A DNA stretch of 7,071 bases. It comes from an uncultured Oscillospiraceae bacterium (lineage in GTDB: Bacteria; Bacillota; Clostridia; Oscillospirales; Acutalibacteraceae). Below, piece after piece: positions 1 through 7,035 of this stretch. A program made the translations under genes and the position numbers. The stretch covers positions 1 through 7,071 of the forward strand of contig USLV01000060.1 of assembly GCA_900555705.1 (NCBI GenBank), read 5' to 3'. The notes under the pieces are model-generated. The model saw only the letters and a program-made list of their open reading frames with translations, made no database searches and was not told where the DNA came from. The first letter of the stretch is position 1, and each line of letters opens with the position of its first letter.

Positions 1-192
1 GCGCTGGACATCTATTTCTCCCTGCCGATTGACGAGGCGCTGTGCCATACAGACAGCCTTGTCCGCTTGCTCGCCATCCTCGATCGGCGTGTCGGCAAAC
101 GGACCCTCGCCAAGCTTCGGCCGCAAATCGACGGCCAACCGGAATGGCTCCGGTATTTTTACCGCCTGCGGCTGGAAAGCGAGGGACTCTGA
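1..192 (+). CDS. C-terminal fragment of a small conserved protein, SF0329-like
   Basis: An open frame runs from the first base to a TGA at 190-192, giving 63 residues with no start in view, so this is the 3' end of a gene cut by the window edge. The visible part begins ALDIYFSLPIDEAL and contains ILDRRVGKRTL, then WLRYFYRLRLESEGL at the end. From memory this resembles the C-terminus of the SF0329 family, small uncharacterised bacterial proteins whose tails carry an 'xALxxDNPLIRxLAxLDRRxGKRxL' pattern followed by a short helix. No catalytic motif or membrane segment is visible, and the function of the family is not known to me. It ends 65 bases before the amidase start with no clear terminator between, so co-transcription with the amidase is possible. 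The coding reading is fairly sure; the family name is tentative. Confidence 0.6.
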   Translation, partial: ALDIYFSLPIDEALCHTDSLVRLLAILDRRVGKRTLAKLRPQIDGQPEWLRYFYRLRLESEGL

Positions 193-211
193 CGCCGCAC
201 GCTCTGCGCCG

Positions 212-242
212 TTTCCGCATATAGTGATCATATATTCGGAAA
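212..242. promoter_or_regulatory. Imperfect inverted repeat upstream of the amidase gene
   Basis: Arms TTTCCGCATATA (212-223) and TATATTCGGAAA (231-242) pair over 12 positions with one C/T mismatch around a 7-base centre, GTGATCA. No T-run follows, so it is not a typical intrinsic terminator. The right arm overlaps the first bases of the amidase Shine-Dalgarno region (238-248), so it could be a protein-binding operator or an RNA hairpin that limits ribosome access. TATAGT at 220-225 could be a -10 box, but no good -35 lies at the right distance. The symmetry is directly visible; the role is inferred. Confidence 0.4.
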
Positions 243-248
243 GGCGGG
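238..248 (+). promoter_or_regulatory. Ribosome binding site of the amidase gene
   Basis: The purine-rich GGAAAGGCGGG lies about nine bases before the ATG at 258. An in-frame TGA at 225-227 with no ATG, GTG or TTG between it and 258 fixes the start, which rules out a longer N-terminus with a signal peptide. Confidence 0.55.
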
Positions 249-257
249 ATCTCCTCT

Positions 258-818
258 ATGAAAATCTTCATCGACCAGGGACATAATCCCCAAAATCCCA
301 ATGCCGGCGCCGAAGCCAACGGTGTGCGGGAACAGGACGTAACCTATGCCGTCGGAGTCGAGCTGGCCGCGCTGCTCGAGAGCAATCCCTTTTTTGAAGT
401 TCGCCTGTCGCGCAACAGTCCGACCGAGCAACTCGGCACCTCCAACGCGACAAGCCTCGCCGCACGGGTGAACGCGGCCAACAGCTGGGGCGCGGACTAT
501 TTTATCAGCCTCCATTGCAATGCCAGCCAGAACACCGAGGCCAGCGGCAGCGAGGTCTATGTCTACAGCGAAAGTAGTCCCGCCTACCCGCTCGGCGAGG
601 ATATTCTGGTTGGTCTACATAACGCGACCGGTCTGCCCAACCGTGGTATGCGCATCAATCCCAGCCTCTATGTTCTGCGGCGCACCACGATGCCCGCCCT
701 GCTCGTCGAAATGGGCTACCTGACCAATCCCGAAGACGCCGCTCTCCTGTCCTCTGAGCCGCAATATTTCGCGCTCGGTATCTACAATGGGCTGCTCACC
801 TTTTTCGGCCTGCTTTGA
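258..818 (+). CDS. N-acetylmuramoyl-L-alanine amidase, Amidase_3 type, zinc-dependent
   Basis: Predicted to cut the amide bond between N-acetylmuramic acid and L-alanine of the stem peptide in peptidoglycan. The 186 residues are essentially one Amidase_3 domain: strand one with DQGHNP and the first zinc ligand H9, E25 in the GVREQD segment as the likely second ligand, SLHCNA with H86 as the third, and VEMGYLTN with E151 as the catalytic glutamate. RVNAANSWGADYFISLHCN and the closing YFALGIYNGLL helix fit the fold of AmiC/CwlV/CwlD-like enzymes. There is no signal peptide, membrane anchor, SH3 or other wall-binding domain, and the in-frame upstream stop leaves no room for one. The product may therefore act after lysis, in the mother cell during sporulation, or be exported unconventionally; this is inference. 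A terminator follows directly, so the unit ends here. The family is very sure, the biological role is not. Confidence 0.93.
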   Translation: MKIFIDQGHNPQNPNAGAEANGVREQDVTYAVGVELAALLESNPFFEVRLSRNSPTEQLGTSNATSLAARVNAANSWGADYFISLHCNASQNTEASGSEVYVYSESSPAYPLGEDILVGLHNATGLPNRGMRINPSLYVLRRTTMPALLVEMGYLTNPEDAALLSSEPQYFALGIYNGLLTFFGLL

Positions 819-831
819 TCTTTTCCACACA

Positions 832-870
832 CGCCCGGCTTTCTAACCGAAGCTGGGCGCTTTTTCTCTT
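832..870 (+). terminator. Intrinsic terminator of the amidase gene
   Basis: CGCCCGGCTT (832-841) pairs with AAGCTGGGCG (850-859) over 10 bp with one G-T pair, closing an 8-base loop. The T-rich run CTTTTTCTCTT follows at 860-870. It begins 14 bases after the amidase stop and ends before the next promoter, which separates the amidase from the lipase gene. Confidence 0.85.
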
Positions 871-879
871 ATAAAGTGC

Positions 880-908
880 TTGACCCCGTTCGGTTGATGC
901 CGTATACT
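880..908 (+). promoter_or_regulatory. SigA-type promoter of the membrane lipase gene
   Basis: TTGACC at 880-885 and TATACT at 903-908 are each one base from the consensus -35 and -10 hexamers and are separated by exactly 17 bases. The expected start of transcription is near 915, giving a leader of about 30 bases. Its place between a terminator and a gene with a strong ribosome binding site supports it as the lipase promoter. Confidence 0.75.
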
Positions 909-930
909 GGTATCATCTTCCGAAGAGTAC

Positions 931-937
931 GGGTGAT
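931..937 (+). promoter_or_regulatory. Ribosome binding site of the membrane lipase gene
   Basis: GGGTGAT matches the anti-Shine-Dalgarno end of 16S rRNA over GGTGAT and sits six bases before the ATG at 944. It favours this start over the out-of-frame ATG at 949. Confidence 0.65.
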
Positions 938-943
938 TGTGAT

Positions 944-2269
944 ATGCGATGGAAAAACGGGCTGCATCTGATCTGGCTGACAACGCTGATGAGTCTGCCT
1001 GTACTGGACATCCGGCTGCCGGCGGGGACAACCCTCCCGGCGGCTTTGTTGCTGTCGACCGCTTTCCTGCTGCTCTGCCTCTTCCCCTATCGCGGCATAG
1101 AACCCTCCCGGCGTCTGCGAAGCCTGGTCGGCGGCATCCGGCTGTTGGATCTCAGCGGCCTGTCCGCTCTGCTCCATCTCGTACTCACAATTTTTTACTG
1201 TCTCTCGCCCACTGTTCAGTTGTCTCCCGGCCGCCTTGCGACGTATATCCTGCTCTGGTGTCTGCTCTGCTGCCTGCTTACCGGGAGCGGCCTTCTGCGG
1301 CTGTTTTTATCCTCTCGTCAACTCGGCATCAAATGGCGGCTTCTGCTGCTTTTGCTCTGGTGGTTTCCGGTTGTCAATCTGCTGCTGTTCCGACAGGTTG
1401 TCCGGATCGTGCGGCTGGAATACCGGACCGAATGGGAGCGGGCGATGCTGAATGCCGCCCGACAGGAGCGTGATATCTGCAAAACCCGCTATCCGCTGGT
1501 GCTCATACACGGCGTTTTCTTCCGCGATCGCGCCTGGTTTAATTACTGGGGGCGTATCCCCGCCGAGTTGATTCGCAATGGCGCGACCGTTTTCTATGGC
1601 GAGCAACAGTCGGCCTCTTCCAATGCCGCGGCAGCCGAGGAGTTGGCGCAGCGGATTCGCCGTATTCTTCGGGAAACCGGCTGTGAAAAGGTCAATCTCA
1701 TTGCGCATTCCAAGGGCGGCCTCGAGGCTCGCTGGGCCATCAGCCGCCTTGGCCTCGCACCGTATGTCGCCTCGCTCACCACCATCAACACGCCGCATCG
1801 CGGCTGTGCCTATGCCGACTGGCTGTTGGCGCGCACCCCAAAGATGGTGCAAAACTGGCTGACACGCCGCTATAACGGTGCCATGCGACGGCTTGGTGAT
1901 CAAAACCCGGACTTTTTCGAAGCGGTCAGCGACCTGACCGAAGCGCGGTGCCGTGCATTGAACGAAGCCGCGCCGAACATCCCCGGTGTGTATTACCGGA
2001 GCATCGGCTCGTATATGACCGGCTGGCGCAGCGCTCCCTTCCCGCAGAATCTCTCCTACCTGCTGGTGCGTCATTTCAGCCGCCGGAATGACGGACTGGT
2101 CGGAGTGGATTCCATGCGCTGGGGCGATTTCCGCTTGCTCTCCCCGCCGGGACGCCACGGCATCTCCCACGGTGACATGATCGACCTCAATCGGCGGGAT
2201 ATTCCCCACTTCGATGTCCGTGCGTTCTATGTGGAGCTCGTGCGTGAGCTTCGAAACCGCGGCTTCTGA
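944..2269 (+). CDS. Multi-pass membrane protein with C-terminal triacylglycerol lipase-like alpha/beta hydrolase domain
   Basis: The 441-residue product has two parts. Residues 1-150 are very hydrophobic, with four or five likely membrane segments near 7-23, 29-47, 66-86, 98-122 and 131-150. Residues about 183-440 form an alpha/beta hydrolase: PLVLIHGVFFRD (184-195) with the HG oxyanion-hole motif, NLIAHSKGG with nucleophile S256 (a GxSxG variant starting with Ala), INTPHRG (281-287), RNDGLV with D383, and HGISHGDMID with H409 as the likely catalytic His. The order Ser-Asp-His and the NDGLV and SHGDMID blocks resemble bacterial lipases of the Geobacillus/Staphylococcus type and related uncharacterised clostridial proteins. 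It probably hydrolyses lipid esters at the membrane; the substrate, and on which side of the membrane the enzyme domain lies, cannot be told. The gene has its own promoter and terminator, so it is probably monocistronic. Confidence 0.85.
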   Translation: MRWKNGLHLIWLTTLMSLPVLDIRLPAGTTLPAALLLSTAFLLLCLFPYRGIEPSRRLRSLVGGIRLLDLSGLSALLHLVLTIFYCLSPTVQLSPGRLATYILLWCLLCCLLTGSGLLRLFLSSRQLGIKWRLLLLLLWWFPVVNLLLFRQVVRIVRLEYRTEWERAMLNAARQERDICKTRYPLVLIHGVFFRDRAWFNYWGRIPAELIRNGATVFYGEQQSASSNAAAAEELAQRIRRILRETGCEKVNLIAHSKGGLEARWAISRLGLAPYVASLTTINTPHRGCAYADWLLARTPKMVQNWLTRRYNGAMRRLGDQNPDFFEAVSDLTEARCRALNEAAPNIPGVYYRSIGSYMTGWRSAPFPQNLSYLLVRHFSRRNDGLVGVDSMRWGDFRLLSPPGRHGISHGDMIDLNRRDIPHFDVRAFYVELVRELRNRGF

Positions 2270-2273
2270 TCGT

Positions 2274-2316
2274 AAACCGGCACTGTGGGTCTGCCCTCAC
2301 AAGTGTCGGTTTTGTT
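2274..2316 (+). terminator. Intrinsic terminator of the membrane lipase gene
   Basis: AAACCGGCACT (2274-2284) pairs with AGTGTCGGTTT (2302-2312) over 11 bp with one G-T pair, extended by GTG/CAC past a single bulged A at 2301. The T-rich tail TTTTGTT (2310-2316) overlaps the end of the stem. It starts five bases after the lipase stop. Confidence 0.75.
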
Positions 2317-2320
2317 ATAA

Positions 2321-2363
2321 GCAGAAACACCGCAAGACCACCCGGAGGGCGGTCTTGCGGTGT
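2321..2363 (-). terminator. Terminator hairpin of the fucosidase gene on the - strand
   Basis: ACACCGCAAGACC (2327-2339) and GGTCTTGCGGTGT (2351-2363) form a perfect 13-bp stem, with a further CCC/GGG inner stem (2341-2343 with 2347-2349). Read on the - strand it lies about 20 bases after the TAA of the large gene and is followed by TTTCTGCTT, a modest T-tract. It may also act as a backstop for read-through from the convergent lipase gene. Confidence 0.7.
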
Positions 2364-2383
2364 GGAAGTATAGAAAATTTGTC

Positions 2384-5300
2384 TTACTTTACAGGAAATT
2401 CCAACTGATACAGGCCCAGTTCGAGCAGCACCGGGTTCATGCCTTCCAGTGTCAAACGGAACTTGTCGGATTTCACCGAAGCAGTGAGATCAACCTGCCG
2501 CTGGATACCGATGTCGTGTCCCTCATAGGCGCACACCCATGCATTGCCGTCCCAGTATTCCAATCGGAACGCATACGTATATCGGTTGTAGAAAGTGGCG
2601 TTTCGATTCGCGTATTGCCGCAGGTAAAACGAGTTGACCGTGACAGGGGAGGCAAAATCCAGCTTCAACCACGCCGCATCGCCCGACGTCTCCCAACTCG
2701 TTCCATCGTCACCATCGACCGCCGCCTGCCCATTACCGCCGGAAGTCGTCACCGTCGCCTCGCGGGCATAATTGATGCCCTTTTGCACCGTCCCAGAGGC
2801 GATGACCGGTTCAGGCGTGCCGTCCACGACGATCTTGATAACCGTCACATAAGGGTCCTGTGCGATCCCCTCCAGCGAAATCTCCAGCATATCGCCGTTG
2901 GTGGTATAGCGGACCGTCTGCCCACCGTCCAGCACCCGCATATCCCGGATCCTGTTTTTCAGTGCTGGAATGACGATCTTGCCGTTTTCGGGGAATTCAA
3001 ACAGGTGCACATACAGCGCGCCGTCTTTCGTTGTCGTCTGGATATAATTCGGCAGATTCGCATAATATGCTCCTTGCGCACCTCTGATTGATTCGCTGTT
3101 TTTATCCATCCATTTCCCGATCTCCGCAAAGATTTCCCTGGTTTTGTCGGGGATTTTTCCCAACGAATCAGGTCCGAAATCGAGCAGCATGGTGCCGTTT
3201 TTCGCGGTGATCTCCACCAGATTTTCCACCAGCGTCTTCGGATTCTTCCAATACGTCTTAAACGAGTTGTATCCCCACGAATCGTTGGGCGTGATGCAGA
3301 TCTCCCAATCGTAATCAAGCGATGTCTCGGGGATCTCGGTCTCAATGATGTTGTAGTCGCCGTTCCCTCGGTCATTTTTGCCCACGCGATCATCGATAAT
3401 GAGCGACGGCTTCAGGGTACGGACAAAACGGTAGATCTCGTCGCCGTCCGCCACTGTCCACCAGTGTGGGAACTCGCCGTCAAACCAGAACAGATCGGGG
3501 TCGTACAGTTCCACGATCTCACGCAGCTGCCCTTTCATACGGGTCTTGTACTCCGCTTTTTTGGAAAGATCCGGCATACTGTTGCCAAAGAAGCCCTCTT
3601 GCGTCACATCGTGCCAGTCGGCAAAAGAGAAGTATACGCCGAACTTGATGCCCTGCTGCTTGCATTCACGAGACAGCGCCATCATCGGGTCATCGCCCTT
3701 ATAGTCGCCAAACGTCATCAGGCAATAGTCTTTGAACTCGCGAATCTTGGTATCATACATGGAGAAGCCCTCGTGATGTCGCGACGTGAATACGAGGTAT
3801 TCCTGCCCTGTACTTTTGGCCATCTTCACGATATCCTTCGCATCAAATTCGGAAGGGTTGAATGGACGTGCAGCACCCTCAGCATAAACCACTTTGTTGA
3901 TGCCCATATCACACATGATCCATTCGCTGTTGCCGTTGTTCAGACGGCCATCCCAAATACCGCCGAGATAAGAATAGGCCCCCAGGTGGATAAACTGACC
4001 GAAGTTGCAGTCGCGCCACCACTTCATACGGGCATCCTTCTCCGCCGCAGTTTCTGTGCCATTGTAAGCTGAGAAAACGAACCAGTCGATATGCAGCTCC
4101 GCGTCCTCACGGAAGGACAGAATCACCTCATGCACGCCGGTCACACGCTTTGTCAACTCCGTATAGCACTCAACAAACACGTTCGGATCGGTCGCGTTTG
4201 AGGGATGTACCGTGGCGATGCGGTTTTCTTCCGCCACCTTGTCAATATAGACGTCAATATTTTTAGCGGACTGGTTGCTGGCGGCGGAAATCAGCATCAG
4301 CAGTGTATTTTTATCGCCGTTGCCGAAGTCCACATCGCGATAGGACAGCATGTCGCCCGCCTTGAACCCACCTCCAAAAGAGGTGAAGTCCGCTGCCAGC
4401 GTATTGGGCGCCGCCGTACCGCTGAGATCCGCCTTTGTATAAGCCGCCGCTTCCAGGACCTGCACAACCGGATCAAACGCCGGTGCGGGCGGTTCATCCG
4501 GCTCATCAGGATTGTCCGGCTCGTCCGGTTCGTCAGGTTCATCAGGATTGTCCGGTTCGCCTGGGAACCTGTCAATGCGCTCCACCGCATATTGCAGGAT
4601 CAGCCGCGCATCGGTGGTGTCCACCTTGTCATTGCCATCCACATCCGCCAAGCGGCTCTGTGTGGCGTTGAGCGTTATCTTCTCAACCGCGGCCTGCAAT
4701 GCCAGCCGTGCGTCGGTTGTGTCCACCCTGCCGTCCATGTTCACATCGCCGGTTTTGGCGTCCACCGCTGTCAGACGATAGGACGCGCCTGCCGTCGTCT
4801 CAAACTCGAGAGTGTCCGCATCCGGTGATTTGGTGGGCACGACACGCCCTTGCGCATCCAGCAGTTGCGCACTGCCCAAACGGTCGCCATGCAACGTGCA
4901 GGTGCGGGCAGTCGGCGCAGTGATTGTCACCGTCTGCCATTGTCCATTGGCCCAAATCAGATCCACCTGCATATCGCCCACCGCTTTCAAGCCGGTAATG
5001 CTGCCGCTTTTCCACAAATCGGGCAGAGCGGGCAACAAATCAATGGTATCCGTCGTGTCGGAGACGGACAGCAGCATATCCGTCATGCCCGCTGTCACAT
5101 CGAACGCAGCCGTCACGCTCGGTACGCGGCCGCTGTCCATCAGCGGATTGCCCGCCTCCAGTCCGTCTGCCAACAGCGCATACGCCTGTTCCGCATCGCC
5201 TGCGCGTGCCCACAGCCCGATCGACTGCGTACCGCCGTTGTCGAATGAAGCCGGCGTGGAGGCGACCTGTTTCAGCGCGTTCAGCGCCACTCTGATCTCG

Positions 5301-7035
5301 GGGGCAGTCGCATCGTTTGAGCGTACAAGCGCATCCGCCGCTTGCAGGGCGATGGTAAACATCCGCTCCACCAGCGCCTGATCACGCACCGCACCAAGCG
5401 TTGTCCGATGCGTCACCGGATCATAGGAGGGATTGACCACCAGCTTATCGTCCCGTTCATCAGGCCACAAACTGTCCACCCAAAACAGCGCCGCATCCAT
5501 GATGGCGTCGTAGTGCGCCGCCAGGAACGTCTGATCGGGCTGATAGCGGTACTGATCCCACAGCGCCTGTGCCAGATACACTCCCGCTGTCGGGAAGTAG
5601 CCGTCGCTCCATGTCGTAGTCCAGCCACGCACCGATTCGCCGTCCGGCCGTGCGTGATACGTCGCCATTTGCCGTCCTTCGTCGACAAACCTTTCAATAA
5701 AGTCGGCAGAGGGAGTGAGCAAATCCCCCAAATTGGTCGTCTCCGCCAAACGGACGGCGCGATAAAGCGCATCCGTGGTATATGCCGTGCCGGTGTAGCC
5801 ATTTACACCCCACATGCCCGCCCCTGCGGGCAGCCCTCCCTCGCGGGAGGAAGCAATCAATAAATACCGGCCATATTGATAGGACAGCATTTCCAAATAT
5901 TTGTCCTCGCCGGCAGTGTTGTCGACGCGGTAGCCCTCCAGCAGCTCATCAATCGTGCGACCGCTGTCCACAGCGCCGTCCAACACGAAGCGCACGCGGT
6001 TAAACAGGGCGCTGTAGTCCTGCACATGCGCCTGCCGCAGGGCGGCATAACCCTTTTTCGCCGCTGCATCCAGTCGTTCGCGCACGGTGCGGGATACGGC
6101 TTCACTGTCGCCTGTTCGACCGGTGCTGCCCGCCGTCATAATCAGTGTAAGCGCGTCGGCCTTCTCAACATGCAGGGTGATGTTTCCTGCCGTGAGCGTG
6201 CCGCCCTCCGCAATCACACGCACCTGCTGCATAAACGGCAACCCGTCGTCCGTCTCGCCCGTCAGAGTCAGGGTGTCTCCGCCCGAAACCTTGATCTCAC
6301 TGTTTTTGTGATGAGATTCCAGCCCGATATAGGGTGATATCGTACCTGCCTTATCCGCGCTGATACGCATCACAAAGGCACGGTCGGGATAACTCATGAA
6401 ATATTCGCGGGTATAGGTAACACCGCCGCGCGTATAGGTGACGTTTACCACACCGGTTTCCAGATCCAGCACGCGGCTGTAATGGCTGTATGAGTCGTCC
6501 GGAGGCGGCGCGTCGCTTTCACGGTTAAAATCACCAAGCGGCAGAAATTCGCTCATCTGGCACATGGTTTCCTGGCCCTTGATGCCGTAAAGTTCCAACC
6601 GGTAGTATTTGTATGGCGCGGGATTGTCGATCGTGAACACGACAGAAGCACGACGCCCGTCCGGCAGCATGACATTCTCCTGCACGTCCAGCGGCACATA
6701 GCTGCCCTCTTCGCCGCTCGTAGAGGCGAAGAGCGTCCACGTCTTTGGATCACGGGCAGGCATATCGTTACCAGTCGTAACGCGATAGGAATCCACCGTG
6801 ACCGCGCCGCCGTAATACCACTCGATCCATATCGGATCGTCGGCGTGCGGCACTTTCGGGTAGCACCACTTGGTAGAAGCATCACCATCAAACAGCCGGT
6901 CCAGTCCTTCCCCGCCCTGATAGGCGGTTCCGGCATTAGAGGTGATCTCCTTGAGCCCGCTTTCGATGTCGCTGAGTGGCGTTTCGCTGACATGCAGCAA
7001 ATCCAGTTCCTGATAAGCACCGGGCTGTTGCATAT
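2384..7035 (-). CDS. Dockerin-bearing multimodular alpha-L-fucosidase (degenerate GH95-like region + dockerin + CBM6 + GH29 + CBM32), 5'-truncated
   Basis: The visible part has 1549 residues, numbered here from the Met at 7033-7031. Modules in order: GH95-like N-domain and alpha/alpha barrel (about 1-758) interrupted by a discoidin-like insert (22-166); type I dockerin (761-822); acidic DEP/DNP linker (826-851); CBM6-like domain (855-990, ending IDWFVF); GH29 alpha-L-fucosidase (about 1000-1403); F5/8 type C domain (1415-1548). GH29 hallmarks are FGQFIHLGAYS, TSRHHEGF, LFWFDG with nucleophile D1185, and candidate acid/base E1231 in DYNIIETEIPE. It should release alpha-L-fucose from host glycans outside the cell, attached to a cohesin scaffold. 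The known GH95 catalytic residues are missing from the first half. The Met at 7033 is probably internal: it begins QQPGAYQEL, which resembles the conserved GAYQPLGDL block of GH95, and the upstream stop lies inside sequencing adapter. Hence the signal peptide and first GH95 strands are lost. GH29 and dockerin are very sure; GH95 ancestry is strong. Confidence 0.92.
2390..2791 (-). other. F5/8 type C (discoidin, CBM32-like) module of the fucosidase
   Basis: Residues about 1415-1548 begin NYAREATVTTSGG, followed by AAVDGDDGTSWETS, WLKLDFASPVTVNSFYLR, and FRLEYWDGNAWV, and end LLELGLYQLEF. This is the standard order of blocks in a bacterial discoidin-like carbohydrate-binding module. Such modules commonly bind terminal galactose, N-acetylglucosamine or fucosylated glycans; the ligand cannot be read from the sequence. 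Confidence 0.8.
2825..4036 (-). other. GH29 alpha-L-fucosidase module with C-terminal beta-sandwich
   Basis: Residues about 1000-1403. The barrel starts at ARMKWWRDCNFGQFIHLGAYS, continues through YLVFTSRHHEGFSMYDT and GIKFGVYFSFADWHD, and reaches the nucleophile D1185 in LFWFDGEFPHWW. E1231 in GDYNIIETEIPE lies at the place of the acid/base Glu of the Thermotoga maritima enzyme by hand alignment. DWEICITPNDSWGYN and NGTMLLDFGPDSLGKIP are also typical of the family. The small beta-sandwich after residue 1325 carries the ALYVHLFEFP block. All key parts appear intact, so activity on alpha-linked fucose is expected; linkage preference cannot be assigned. Confidence 0.9.
4064..4471 (-). other. 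CBM6-like carbohydrate-binding module
   Basis: Residues about 855-990 lie between the acidic linker and GH29. LSYRDVDFGNGDKNTLLMLISA, NIDVYIDK, GVHEVILSF and the closing HIDWFVFSAY match the block order of CBM6, whose last strand typically ends in a DWFxF motif. It probably holds the GH29 enzyme on its glycan substrate; the ligand is unknown. Confidence 0.65.
4481..4558 (-). repeat. Acidic DEP/DNP linker with direct repeat
   Basis: Residues about 826-851 consist almost wholly of D-E-P and D-N-P triplets, a flexible acidic proline linker. In the DNA a 17-base unit, TCATCAGGATTGTCCGG on the + strand, occurs at 4503-4519 and again at 4539-4555, 36 bases apart, with related 9-base units between. 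Such repeats change in length by replication slippage and may collapse in short-read assembly. Confidence 0.75.
4568..4753 (-). other. Type I dockerin domain, internal
   Basis: Residues 761-822 hold two F-hand calcium-binding repeats: GDVNMDGRVDTTDARLALQ, with ligands D763, N765, D767 and D774, and ADVDGNDKVDTTDARLILQ, with D797, D799, N801 and D808. The two repeats are near copies, and both have TT at positions 10-11 of the loop, the residues that usually set cohesin specificity in type I dockerins. It implies attachment to a cohesin-bearing scaffold or cell-surface protein. Its position between two enzyme-like regions is less usual than a terminal one. Confidence 0.9.
4760..7033 (-). other. 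GH95-like module with altered active site and inserted discoidin-like domain
   Basis: Residues about 1-758. GH95 ancestry shows in YSRVLDLETGVVNVTYTRGG and VTYTREYFMSYPD (185-216), the linker helix GYAALRQAHVQDYSALFNRV, QYGRYLLIASSREGGLPA (386-403), LWARAGDAEQAYALL (607-621), FDVTAGMTDMLL (644-655) and IDLLPALPDLWKSGSITGLKAVG (664-686). A discoidin-like insert (22-166) splits the N-terminal beta domain. By hand alignment the two catalytic Asn of GH95 are T420 and A422, the general acid Glu is V540 and the catalytic Asp is T641. The HRHxSHLFGLYPG region, expected near residue 590, is absent. The module is therefore probably not a classical GH95 enzyme; it could bind glycan, play a structural role, or use another mechanism. 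Confidence 0.75.

Noticed and set aside
1307..2209. 300-residue - strand open frame opposite the lipase
   Set aside because: It is a shadow of the lipase gene in GC-rich DNA; it has no recognisable domain, and the + strand frame carries all lipase motifs.
2360..3091. 243-residue + strand open frame
   Set aside because: It is antisense to the C-terminal discoidin and GH29 coding region, begins in the - strand terminator area, and is Arg/Ile-rich low-information sequence typical of a shadow frame.
3464..4072. 202-residue + strand open frame
   Set aside because: It is the antisense frame of the well-conserved GH29 module and shows no family resemblance or ribosome binding site.
4503..4555. Short direct repeats as a CRISPR array
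   Set aside because: The repeats are in-frame codons for an acidic linker, the spacing is filled by related repeats, and there are no spacers or palindromic repeat ends.
4205..4828. 207-residue + strand open frame with many Arg, Ile and Val
   Set aside because: It is a mirror of the dockerin and DEP linker coding region; its repeated RLVRFVRFIRIVR pattern is the antisense of the linker repeats.
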